Assembly (NCBI RefSeq): GCF_900111895.1 | Contig: NZ_FOKB01000001.1 | Coordinates: 873,177 to 937,176 of the forward strand | DNA length: 64,000 nucleotides | From: Pseudomonas simiae | GTDB lineage: Bacteria; Pseudomonadota; Gammaproteobacteria; Pseudomonadales; Pseudomonadaceae | Direction: 5' to 3' | In this document: one piece after another, positions 1-7,750 of the stretch | Layout: every line of letters starts with the position of its first letter | Numbering within the stretch: position 1 is the stretch's first letter | Translations under genes and position numbers: made by a program | Notes under the pieces: model-generated | Database searches by the model: none | Told to the model about the DNA's origin: nothing | Seen by the model: only the letters and a program-made list of their open reading frames with translations

Positions 1-756
1 CACCAGGTAAGTGGGGAAGCTGAACTCCGGCGCCTTGGGCACGCGCTGCATCACGCCATTGTCCAGGTAGCTCTGCACCACGCGGGTACGGAAGTAGCCG
101 GCGCCACCGTTTTCCAGGATGTACTGCAACGCCAGCGGGCCGAGGTTGAAACTCAGCGCGGCGCGGGCCTTGTCGGGCAGGGCGGCATCGTGCTGTTGGC
201 GAAAGCCGGGGCCCCAATCGATATACACGTAGGGGGCCGGATTGCTCACCAATTGCACCAGGATCAGTTTTTCTTCCAGCACTTGCTCCACCTGCAACCC
301 CGGCCAGTACTGCGGCTGGAACACCAGCGCGGCGTCGAGCACGCCCAGTTCCAGCTGGCGCAACAGGTACTCGCCTTCGCGTACTTCGGTGCGCAGCGCA
401 TGGCCGGGGAGATGCTGACGCAGGGCCTGGGCCCAGCCGAGCATCAATGGGTTGCACAGGCTGACCTCGCCGCCGATATGCAGCACGTTGCGGTAGCCAT
501 CGGGCAGCGGCAGGTCGCGTTTTGCCGCTTCCCAGGTTTGCAGCAATTGGTTGGCGTATACCACGAAGGCCTCGCCGTCGGCGGTCAGCCTGGCGCCGGC
601 GCGGTTGCGCACGAACAGTGTGCTGCCTAGCTGGCTTTCGAGGCTTTTGACTCGCGCGGTGATGGCGGTCTGGGTGACGTGCAGTTTCTCGGCGGCTGCG
701 GCCAGGCTGCCGCAGCGGGTGATTTCGAGGAAGGTGCGTGCCAGTTCGATGTCCAT
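1..756 (-). CDS. LysR family transcriptional regulator, C-terminus cut by window edge
   Basis: This is the first 252 codons of a LysR-type DNA-binding regulator, with an ATG start at its right end and no stop inside the window. Residues 1-60 form the winged helix-turn-helix, with the typical MDIELARTFLEI opening, LHVTQTAIT recognition-helix region and SLESQLGSTLF wing. From about residue 90 the chain matches the periplasmic-binding-protein-like effector domain. Family members are usually 290-310 residues, so some 40-60 residues are missing. The gene faces away from the repeat region and no neighbouring target gene is visible, so its effector is unknown. Confidence 0.9.
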   Translation of the reverse strand, partial: MDIELARTFLEITRCGSLAAAAEKLHVTQTAITARVKSLESQLGSTLFVRNRAGARLTADGEAFVVYANQLLQTWEAAKRDLPLPDGYRNVLHIGGEVSLCNPLMLGWAQALRQHLPGHALRTEVREGEYLLRQLELGVLDAALVFQPQYWPGLQVEQVLEEKLILVQLVSNPAPYVYIDWGPGFRQQHDAALPDKARAALSFNLGPLALQYILENGGAGYFRTRVVQSYLDNGVMQRVPKAPEFSFPTYLV

Positions 757-803
757 GAAGCCCCCCGGGGTTGAATGGAGGGCATTGTAGTGGATGGCGG
801 CCT

Positions 804-1245
804 GACAGCCGACGACAATCTCACTGTGGCCCCACGATCCAAATGTGGGAGCTGGCTTGCTCGCGAAGGCGGCCCGACAGCCGACGACAATCTCACTGTA
901 GCCCCGCGATCCAAATGTGGCAGCTGTCTTGCCTGCGAAGGCGGCCTGACAGCCGACGACAATCTCACTGTAGCCCCACGATCCAAATGTGGGAGCGGGC
1001 TTGCTCGCGAAGGCGGCCTGACAGCCGACGACAATCTCACTGTGGCCCCACGATCCAAATGTGGCAGCTGGCTTGCCTGCGAAGGCGGCCTGACAGCCGA
1101 CGACAATCTCACTGTAGCCCCGCGATCTAAATGTGGGAGCTGGCTTGCTCGCGAAGGCGGCCTGACAGCCGACGACAATCTCACTGTAGCCCCGCGATCC
1201 AAATGTGGGAGCTGGCTTGCCTGCGAAGGCGGCCTGACAGCCGAC
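804..1245. repeat. 72-bp direct tandem repeat array containing REP-like cores
   Basis: Six full 72-bp units start at 804, 876, 948, 1020, 1092 and 1164, followed by a 10-bp partial unit at 1236. Each begins GACAGCCGACGACAATCTCACTGT and carries one REP-like core (AATGTGGGAGCTGGCTTGC). Units alternate between a form with GTGGGAG...GCTCGCGAA and a form with GTGGCAG...GCCTGCGAA; the sixth is a hybrid. Because 72 is a multiple of three, several frames stay open on both strands and yield 24-residue repeat peptides. I treat these as non-coding. A degenerate copy of the unit junction recurs near 1616-1640. Confidence 0.9.
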
Positions 1246-1264
1246 CTGGATGTTGGATCTGCCC

Positions 1265-1500
1265 GGGTACATATCCGTTATTTAGGTAACGACTACTATT
1301 GGTTCCGCCCTTACGGCGGGTCACTTTCGAAAAGCGCGAAAGTAACCAAAGCGCTCTTGCCCCAACACTCGGCACCTCGCCTAGGCTCGGTGTGCCCGTA
1401 ATCCGACAGGTATTTGGGGGGCCGCCGCTACGCGCCATCCATGGCGCGGGGCGGCTAAACCGGCATCCCTGCCGGTTTACCCCCCAAATCCCTGTCGAAT
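1265..1500. repeat. Structured intergenic element with nested inverted repeats
   Basis: About 235 bp built from inverted repeats: CGTTA/TAACG (1276-1291), CCGCC/GGCGG (1305-1319), ACTTTCG/CGAAAGT (1323-1343), GGCAC/GTGCC (1371-1396), and an outer 17-bp pair (1405-1421 with 1480-1496, one mismatch). The outer pair encloses two perfect hairpins: CGCGCCAT/ATGGCGCG (1431-1448) and AAACCGGCA/TGCCGGTTT (1457-1478). The 1405-1496 part can therefore fold as a three-way junction. Open frames across it look like by-products. My impression is that such sequences are dispersed in fluorescent pseudomonads, but this was not checked. Confidence 0.75.
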
Positions 1501-1530
1501 TCCGGCCAGCGTGTTTGACGGGGCGCTTAG

Positions 1531-1602
1531 GATCAAGATCAAGATCAAGATCAAGATCAAGATCAAGATCAAGATCAAGATCAAGATCAAGATCAAGATC
1601 AA
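1531..1602. repeat. Hexanucleotide microsatellite (GATCAA)12
   Basis: Twelve exact head-to-tail copies of GATCAA with no interruption, followed by an eroding edge (AAGCAAGAGC). The tract lies in non-coding DNA between the structured element and the 3' end of the amidase gene. Uninterrupted hexamer tracts of this length normally vary between strains through replication slippage. It places twelve GATC tetramers at 6-bp spacing. Confidence 0.95.
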
Positions 1603-1660
1603 AAGCAAGAGCACGGCGGCCTGATAGCCGGCCTGAGTGGTTGAATCAAAAGCCGGTAGG

Positions 1661-1688
1661 TGTAGGCGCCGGCAAGCCGGCTCCTACA
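1661..1688. repeat. REP-type hairpin downstream of the amidase gene
   Basis: TGTAGGCGCCGGC pairs with GCCGGCTCCTACA across a 2-base loop, with one mismatch. It lies about 10 bp beyond the amidase stop codon. It may protect the 3' end of the amide-operon transcript or stop transcription, although no T-run follows on the relevant strand. Confidence 0.6.
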
Positions 1689-1697
1689 GGGGGTATT

Positions 1698-3101
1698 TCA
1701 GGTTGGGGTTTGCGGGGCTTGGAGGTGCTGGGTCGGGAAGGCCTTCGCGTAGGCGTGGCACACCCGCAACACTTGTTCGTCGGCAAACCGCGCGCCCACT
1801 ACATGCAAGCCCACCGGCAAGCCATTCGTCGCCAACCCACACGGCACCGAGGCCGCTGGCTGTTGGGTCAGGTTGAAGGGGTAGGTGAACGGTGTCCACT
1901 GTGTCCATTCCTCCAATCCGGAGCCGGGCGGTACGTCGTGCCCGGCGTCGAATGCCGTGATGGGCATCATCGGCGACACCAGTACATCGTAGTGCTCATG
2001 GAACGCCGCCATGCGCGCCACCAGGGCTGCGCGGGCTTCGAGGGCTGCGTTGAAGTCATCCAGGCTCAAGCGTTCGCCGCGTTGTGCAATACGCAGCAGG
2101 CCTGGGTCCAGCAGCTGTTTTTGCGCATCGTTCATGGGTCTTGTCAGGCGTGCGGCGCCGGCCGCCCACAGGGTGCTGAAGACTTCCAGCGGGTCGCTGA
2201 AGCCGGGGTCGATTTGCTCGACATGGGCGCCCAGTTGCACCAGCCCTGCCACCGCTTGAGCGACGACCTTGGCCACTTGCGGGTCGACGTCCACGTAACC
2301 GAAGTTCGGGCTATAGGCGACACGCAAACCGTTCAGATCCGTACCCGGTGTGAGCCACGGCGTGGTGCGTGGCGCGCCGATCAAGCCGTCGCGCGTGTCC
2401 GGCTGGGCGATGGTCTGTAGCATCAACACGCTGTCTTCCACCGTACGGGTCATCGGCCCCAGGTGCGAGAGAAGGGTCATGGCGCTGGCCGGCCACTGCG
2501 GCACATAGCCAAACGTCGGTTTGATCCCGAAGGTGCCGGTAAATGCACAGGGAATCCGGATCGAACCGCCGGCATCGCTGCCTTGGTGCAGCACGCCCAG
2601 GTTCAGCGCTGCCGCGGCCCCCGCGCCGCCGGATGAGCCGCCCGCCGTGGTGCGTGTGTCCCAGGGGTTGCGGGTAATGCCGTACAACGGGTTGTCGGTG
2701 ACGCCTTTCCAACCGAATTCCGGGGTAGTGGTCTTGCCCAGAAGCACCGCACCGGCCTTGCGCATAAAGGCGGTGAAGGGCGCGTCGACGTCCCACGGGC
2801 CCTCGGCCGATGTGGTGCGCGAGCCCTTGCGGGTCGGCATGCCGACGGTCAGCGTCAGGTCTTTGATCGACGCCGGCACACCGTCCAGCGCGCCGCAAGG
2901 TCGGCCGCTGAGCCAGCGTTGTTCCGACGCGCGCGCGGCGTTCAGCGCGCCTTCCGGGTCCACGTGGCAGTAGGCATTCACCACCGGGTTATAGCGTTCG
3001 ATACGCAGCAGGGCGTCTTCGGTGACGTCCACCGGTGACAAGGTCTTGTCGCGAAAATGCTGCAACAGTTGCACTGCCGTCAGTTGGCCGATCTCGCTCA
3101 T
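1698..3101 (-). CDS. Amidase (amidase signature family)
   Basis: A cytoplasmic hydrolase of 467 residues that cleaves a carboxamide to acid plus ammonia. The amidase-signature catalytic triad is visible: Lys80 in PASIKDL, cis-Ser156 in GGSSGGA and nucleophile Ser180 in GSDAGGSIRIP. Full family length, with a GGGGGAAA ribosome site before the ATG. It is the last gene of an operon with an M20 hydrolase (ATGA overlap) and a Liv-type ABC transporter, so its substrate is probably an imported amide or a carbamoyl compound released by the M20 enzyme. Resemblance to GatA is only at family level: no gatB or gatC is present. The exact substrate is not predictable. Confidence 0.9.
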   Translation of the reverse strand: MSEIGQLTAVQLLQHFRDKTLSPVDVTEDALLRIERYNPVVNAYCHVDPEGALNAARASEQRWLSGRPCGALDGVPASIKDLTLTVGMPTRKGSRTTSAEGPWDVDAPFTAFMRKAGAVLLGKTTTPEFGWKGVTDNPLYGITRNPWDTRTTAGGSSGGAGAAAALNLGVLHQGSDAGGSIRIPCAFTGTFGIKPTFGYVPQWPASAMTLLSHLGPMTRTVEDSVLMLQTIAQPDTRDGLIGAPRTTPWLTPGTDLNGLRVAYSPNFGYVDVDPQVAKVVAQAVAGLVQLGAHVEQIDPGFSDPLEVFSTLWAAGAARLTRPMNDAQKQLLDPGLLRIAQRGERLSLDDFNAALEARAALVARMAAFHEHYDVLVSPMMPITAFDAGHDVPPGSGLEEWTQWTPFTYPFNLTQQPAASVPCGLATNGLPVGLHVVGARFADEQVLRVCHAYAKAFPTQHLQAPQTPT

Positions 3102-4366
3102 GCCGTTTCCCCCTGGGCTGCATTGACCATGGCGCGCAGCAATACCGCGCAGCCCGCCGCCAGGTCGTCCGGCGCCGCGTTTTCGATTTCGTTATGGCTG
3201 ATGCCGCCTTCGCAAGGCACAAAAATCATCCCGGCCGGGCCGAGTTCGGCGACGAAAATCGCATCGTGCCCGGCGCCGCTGACGATATCCATATGGCTCA
3301 AGCCCAATACAGCCGCGGCGTCGCGCACAGCGTTGACGCAGACCGGGTTGAAGTCCAGCGGCGGAAAGTCAGCCGTCGGCGTCAGCGCGAAGGTAAGGCC
3401 GTGCCTTTTAGCGGAGTCTTCGATCACGCCGCGCACTTCATCGACCATGGCTTGCAGCTTGTCCGCATGCAGGTGGCGCAGGTCGATGGTCATGTGCACT
3501 TGGCCAGGAATCACATTGCGTGAACCGGGGTGCAGGCTCAGGCAACCGACCGTGCCGCAGGCGTGCGGTTGTTGTTGATGGGCGATACGGTTGACCGCGC
3601 TGACCACCTCGGCGGCGCCGACCAGGGCATCCTTGCGCAGGTGCATCGGCGTCGGGCCGGCGTGGGCTTCGACGCCGGTAAGGGTTAGGTCGAACCACTT
3701 CTGGCCCAGGCAGCCCATGACCACGCCAATGGTGGTGGCCTGGTCCTCCAGCACCGGGCCTTGTTCGATGTGTGCTTCGAAGTAGGCGCCCACCGGGTGG
3801 CCGAGCACGGCGCGGGATCCGGCATAACCGATGCGCTGCAATTCGGCGCCGACCGACAGACCCTGGTCATCGAGCTTGTCGAGGGTGTCCTGCAAATCGA
3901 ACTTACCGGCAAACACCCCGGAGCCCATCATGCACGGCGGAAAACGCGAGCCTTCTTCGTTGGTCCACACCACCACTTCAATCGGCGCGGCGGTTTCGAT
4001 GTTCAAGTCATTCAGGGTGCGGATCACTTCCAGCCCGGCCATCACCCCGTAGCACCCGTCGAACTTGCCGCCGGTGGGTTGGGTGTCGATATGGCTGCCG
4101 GTCATCACCGGGGGCAGGGCGGGGTTGCGCCCGGCACGGCGTGCAAAGATATTGCCGATGGCGTCGACACTGACACTGCAGCCGGCGGCCTCGCACCATT
4201 GCACAAACAGGTCGCGGGCCTGGCGGTCCAGGTCGGTCAGCGCCAGGCGGCACACACCACCTTTGACGGTGGCACCGAGCTGGGCCAGGTCCATCAAGGA
4301 TTGCCAGAGGCGGTCGCGGTTGATCAGCGGGGCGTTGCTCTTGAGCGGTTGCGCAAAACTATTCAT
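3098..4366 (-). CDS. M20 family Zn-dependent hydrolase (hydantoinase/N-carbamoylase type)
   Basis: A 422-residue di-metal amidohydrolase of the N-carbamoyl-L-amino-acid hydrolase / allantoate amidohydrolase group. Metal-ligand motifs are GSHIDTQPTGGKFDG (His92, Asp103), NEEGSRF (about 137) and GISHNE near the C-terminus. The GVEAHAGPTPM motif belongs to the dimerisation (lid) domain. I chose the ATG at 4366, which has GGAGA seven bases upstream, over an in-frame GTG at 4387 inside the preceding gene. It overlaps the amidase start by four bases. The context points to stepwise breakdown of a ureido or amide compound taken up by the adjacent transporter; hydantoin, allantoate and beta-ureido substrates all remain possible. 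Confidence 0.88.
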   Translation of the reverse strand: MNSFAQPLKSNAPLINRDRLWQSLMDLAQLGATVKGGVCRLALTDLDRQARDLFVQWCEAAGCSVSVDAIGNIFARRAGRNPALPPVMTGSHIDTQPTGGKFDGCYGVMAGLEVIRTLNDLNIETAAPIEVVVWTNEEGSRFPPCMMGSGVFAGKFDLQDTLDKLDDQGLSVGAELQRIGYAGSRAVLGHPVGAYFEAHIEQGPVLEDQATTIGVVMGCLGQKWFDLTLTGVEAHAGPTPMHLRKDALVGAAEVVSAVNRIAHQQQPHACGTVGCLSLHPGSRNVIPGQVHMTIDLRHLHADKLQAMVDEVRGVIEDSAKRHGLTFALTPTADFPPLDFNPVCVNAVRDAAAVLGLSHMDIVSGAGHDAIFVAELGPAGMIFVPCEGGISHNEIENAAPDDLAAGCAVLLRAMVNAAQGETA

Positions 4367-4379
4367 GTGCAATCTCCGG

Positions 4380-5075
4380 TCAGGCACTCAGGGCCAAATA
4401 ACGGTTTTTGATGGTTGGGTCGGCGCGGAAGGCTTCGGCGCTGCCCTCGTAGACCACGCGGCCCTGTTCGAGCACGTAGTGGCGGTCGGCGAGCTTGTCG
4501 CAGACCATCAGGTTCTGTTCCACCAACAGCACCGGCAGGCCGTCGTCCTTGACCTTGCGCAGGATCTTCACCAGTTCGTCGACGATCACCGGCGCCAGGC
4601 CCTCGGTGGGTTCATCGAGAATCAGCAGCTTGGGATCGTTGAGCAGGGCGCGGGCGATGGCGAGCATCTGTTGCTCGCCGCCGGACAGCGCATGGCCGGC
4701 GTTTTTGCGGCGTTCCTTGAGACGCGGGAACATGCCGTAGACGTCCTCAAGCTGCCAGCGGCTGGTCTTGCGCGTGGCGATGCGCAGGTTTTCCTCGACC
4801 GTGAGCAGGCGGAAAATCCCACGGTTCTCCGGCACCAGCGCCAGGCCCTGGCGCGCGATTTCGAAGATTTTCTGGCCCACCAGCGCCTGGCCGTTGAAGT
4901 GGATCTGGCCCTGGCGCGGGCAGATGATGCCGAGGATGCTGCGCAGAGTGGTGGTCTTGCCGGCGCCATTGCGTCCCAGCAGTGTCACCAGTTCGCCAGG
5001 GTTGACGGTCAGCGACACGCCTTCCAGCACATGGCTCTTGTCGTAGTAGGAATGGATATTCTCGACGATCAGCAT
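4380..5075 (-). CDS. livF: Branched-chain amino acid/amide-type ABC transporter ATPase, LivF family
   Basis: One of two ATPases of a high-affinity HAAT importer, 231 residues. Walker A is GRNGAGKTT (34-42), the signature LSGGEQQM (130-137) and Walker B LLILDEPTEGL (150-160). The short length and VPENRGIF segment are typical of LivF. Its start overlaps the livG stop by one base (TGATG), showing translational coupling. Liv is a family name here: the linked amidase and carbamoylase suggest an amide or ureide substrate rather than leucine. Confidence 0.92.
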   Translation of the reverse strand: MLIVENIHSYYDKSHVLEGVSLTVNPGELVTLLGRNGAGKTTTLRSILGIICPRQGQIHFNGQALVGQKIFEIARQGLALVPENRGIFRLLTVEENLRIATRKTSRWQLEDVYGMFPRLKERRKNAGHALSGGEQQMLAIARALLNDPKLLILDEPTEGLAPVIVDELVKILRKVKDDGLPVLLVEQNLMVCDKLADRHYVLEQGRVVYEGSAEAFRADPTIKNRYLALSA

Positions 5076-5824
5076 CAGGCAGCCTCCCCAAGATACGCGG
5101 TGCGCACGCGTTCATCGGCACGCACGAATTCCGGCGTGCCTTCCACCAGGATCTGCCCGTGGCTCATCACCGTGATGCGTTGGCTGATGGACATGACAAT
5201 GCTCATGTTGTGTTCGATCAGCAGCACCGTGTGGTCACGGCCTAGGTCGCTGATCAACTGAGTCATGATCGGGATGTCATCGATGCCCATGCCCGAGGTG
5301 GGCTCATCCAGCATCAACAGTTTCGGTTTGGAGCAGATCGACATGCCCACCTCCAGCACCCGCTGCTGGCCGTGGGACAACTCGCCGGCGAGGGTATCGG
5401 CGCGGGCAGTGAGTTGCAGACGCTCCAGCACCTGGTCGGCCATCTCCAGGTGTTCGCGCTTGCTGTCGACGCGACGCCAGAAATTCAAGGCACGCGCACC
5501 GTCGCGGCCTTGGGCGGCCAGGCGCAGGTTTTCGCGCACGCTGAGGTTCTGGAACAGGCTGGTAAGCTGGAACGAGCGCGCCATGCCCAAGCCGACCCGG
5601 CCGTGGGCGGGCTTGCGCATCAGGTTCTTGCCGTCGAAATGAATCGCCCCGGCGGTGGCCTGGCGTTCGCCGGTAAGGCAGTGGAAAAGGCTGGTCTTGC
5701 CCGCGCCGTTGGGCCCGATGATGGTGTGGATGGTGCCGGCCTCGACCTTGAGGTTCACGCCGTTCACCGCATGGAACGCGCCGTAGGCCAGTTCCAGGTC
5801 TTTGGTTTCCAGCAGGATGCTCAT
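5075..5824 (-). CDS. livG: Branched-chain amino acid/amide-type ABC transporter ATPase, LivG family
   Basis: The partner ATPase of the same importer, 249 residues. Walker A is GPNGAGKTS (37-45), the signature is LSHGQQRVLEV, and Walker B is LLMLDEPTSGM. The GLGMARSFQLTSLFQNLSV Q-loop region is typical of LivG and UrtD-like subunits. It overlaps livM by an ATGA. The signature has His for the usual Gly in LSGGQ, which is common in LivG/UrtD proteins. It acts at the inner face of the cytoplasmic membrane with the LivH/LivM permeases. Confidence 0.92.
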   Translation of the reverse strand: MSILLETKDLELAYGAFHAVNGVNLKVEAGTIHTIIGPNGAGKTSLFHCLTGERQATAGAIHFDGKNLMRKPAHGRVGLGMARSFQLTSLFQNLSVRENLRLAAQGRDGARALNFWRRVDSKREHLEMADQVLERLQLTARADTLAGELSHGQQRVLEVGMSICSKPKLLMLDEPTSGMGIDDIPIMTQLISDLGRDHTVLLIEHNMSIVMSISQRITVMSHGQILVEGTPEFVRADERVRTAYLGEAA

Positions 5825-6831
5825 AGCCCTTCCTCCTTGGCGACAGCGGCGGCCTTGCGGCTGCCACGCACCCGTTCAAACAGCGACACCAGGCCGCCCC
5901 ACAAACCACCGCGCATGAAGATCACCACCAGGATCAGAATCACCCCCAGCAGCATCAGCCAGCGCGGCCACAGGTCGGAGAGGAAATCCCCCAGCAACAC
6001 GATGGAACCGGCGCCCAGCAACGAGCCGAACAACGAGCCCGTGCCGCCGACGATGGTCATGATCAGGATGTTTTCGGACATCATCAGGTCGATATTCGAC
6101 AGCGGCACAAAGTGCAGCAGCATCGCGTAGAGCGCGCCGGCGATGCCGGTGACGGCGCCGGACAGCACAAACACCAGGATTTTGAAGTGGCGTGTGTCAT
6201 AGCCGATGGCTGAGGCGCGGGTTTCGTTTTCGCGGATGGCCATCAGCGTGCTGCCGAACGGCGAAGCGATCACCCGGCGTGCGCCGATGAAGATCAGCAG
6301 GAACAGCACCGCGACAAACGCGTAGAAGGCGCGGGCGTCGGCCAGTGACAGCAGCACGGTTTCACCCAGGCGGATCTCCGGGCGTGGCACGCTGAGCAGG
6401 CCGTTGTCGCCACCGGTCCAGTCGCTGAGGGTGTAGGCGACAAAGTAGGCCATCTGGCTGAATGCGAGGGTCAGCATCACGAAGTAGATGCCGGTGCGAC
6501 GGATCGCCAGGGCGCCCACCAGCAACGCCAGGAAGCCACCCGCGATGGCGGCGCCGAGCAATGCGGTGAACAGGCCCAGTTGCAGATGAATCATCAGCAA
6601 CGCCGCACAGTAGGCGCCGGCCCCGAAGAAGATGCCTTGGCCGAACGACAGCAGCCCGGTGTAGCCCAGCAACAGGTTGCAGGCGAGGGCGGCCATGGCA
6701 AAGATCAGGATCTCGGTGGCCAGGGTCGCCGAGGGCAATATCAACGGCAGGCCGATCAGTACCGCCAGCACCCACAGCAACATGGCCTTGGATTGGGTCT
6801 TGGCGAACGGCAGGGGATTTTTCTCGCTCAT
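5821..6831 (-). CDS. livM: Branched-chain amino acid/amide-type ABC transporter permease, LivM family
   Basis: An integral membrane subunit of 336 residues with about ten hydrophobic segments. LivM hallmarks are GYTGLLSFGQGIFFGAGAY in the second segment region and GGTGSLFGSLLGAG near the C-terminal end. The charged tail (FERVRGSRKAAAVAKEEG) is cytoplasmic. The ATG lies one base after the livH stop, with translational coupling across livH-livM-livG-livF. Substrate specificity is set mainly by the binding protein encoded at the start of the operon. Confidence 0.92.
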   Translation of the reverse strand: MSEKNPLPFAKTQSKAMLLWVLAVLIGLPLILPSATLATEILIFAMAALACNLLLGYTGLLSFGQGIFFGAGAYCAALLMIHLQLGLFTALLGAAIAGGFLALLVGALAIRRTGIYFVMLTLAFSQMAYFVAYTLSDWTGGDNGLLSVPRPEIRLGETVLLSLADARAFYAFVAVLFLLIFIGARRVIASPFGSTLMAIRENETRASAIGYDTRHFKILVFVLSGAVTGIAGALYAMLLHFVPLSNIDLMMSENILIMTIVGGTGSLFGSLLGAGSIVLLGDFLSDLWPRWLMLLGVILILVVIFMRGGLWGGLVSLFERVRGSRKAAAVAKEEGL

Positions 6832-6832
6832 C

Positions 6833-7693
6833 TCAGGCTCTCCCGAACAGGCCGTAAGGACGTACCAGAATCACCACGGCCATTGCGCCGTAGATCATCA
6901 GGCTCGCGCCTTGGGGCCAGAGTGTGGTCATCAGGCTTTGCACCACGCCCACCAGCAAACCGCCGACCAGCGCACCGCTGAACGAACCCATGCCGCCGAT
7001 CACCACCACCACGAAGGCCACCCCGAGAATCTCCGGGCCGACAAAGGGCTGGGCGCCGCGCAACGGGGCGAACAGTACGCCGGCAACGCCGGCCAGGGCC
7101 ACGCCGAGGGCGAAGGTCATGGAGAACAGGCGGAAAATATTGGTGCCCAGCAGCGACACGGTTTCGGTGCTTTCACTGCCGGCCCGCACCAGGGCACCGA
7201 AGCGCGTGCGTTCCAGCAGCAGCCACAGGCCCAGGCCGACCAGCCCGGAGAACACGATGAGGAACAGGCGGTAGTAGGGGTAGACGAAGTCACCCACCAC
7301 CAGCACGCCGCGCAGCAGTTCTGGCACGGCGACGCTCTTGCCCACCGGGCCCCAAATCATCACGCTGGCTTCCTGGATGATCAGCGCGATCCCTAAGGTC
7401 ACCAGGATCTGGAACATGTGCGGCAAGTGATAGATCCGCTGGATCAACACTCGCTCGATGACCCAGGCCAGTGCGGCCACCACCAGCGGCGCGATCAGCA
7501 GCGCCAGCCAGAAGTTGCCGGTGAGGCTCACAGCGGTGTAGCAGATGTAGGCACCCAGCAGGAAAAACGCGCCGTGGGCGAAGTTGACGAAGTTGAGCAG
7601 GCCGAAAATGATCGTCAGCCCGACCGCGATCAGGAAGTAGATCATCCCCAATCCGAGGCCGTTGAGAATCTGGAACAGGTAAAGATTAAGCAT
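6833..7693 (-). CDS. livH: Branched-chain amino acid/amide-type ABC transporter permease, LivH family
   Basis: An integral membrane subunit of 286 residues. It opens with a LivH-type first segment and FGLLNFVNFAHGAFFLLGAY, and has the conserved GGMGSFSGALVGGLLVGV motif about 60 residues from the end. A ribosome site AGAGGG precedes the ATG. It follows the binding-protein gene after a 57-bp gap that holds no clear terminator, so it is probably cotranscribed with it. Together with LivM it forms the channel of the importer. Confidence 0.92.
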   Translation of the reverse strand: MLNLYLFQILNGLGLGMIYFLIAVGLTIIFGLLNFVNFAHGAFFLLGAYICYTAVSLTGNFWLALLIAPLVVAALAWVIERVLIQRIYHLPHMFQILVTLGIALIIQEASVMIWGPVGKSVAVPELLRGVLVVGDFVYPYYRLFLIVFSGLVGLGLWLLLERTRFGALVRAGSESTETVSLLGTNIFRLFSMTFALGVALAGVAGVLFAPLRGAQPFVGPEILGVAFVVVVIGGMGSFSGALVGGLLVGVVQSLMTTLWPQGASLMIYGAMAVVILVRPYGLFGRA

Positions 7694-7750
7694 GCAGGAA
7701 CCCTCTGCAGGAGGCCGCTTGCACGGCCCTGCGCTACCAAATTCAGGGGA

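Noticed and set aside
804..1245. Possible CRISPR array
   Set aside because: Units are contiguous 72-bp copies without unique spacers, and no cas genes are present.
775..1401. Open frames on both strands through the tandem repeats, which would encode 24-residue repeat proteins
   Set aside because: The frames exist because the unit is 72 bp and stop-free in several phases. No ribosome site or codon bias, and the REP core is a known non-coding element.
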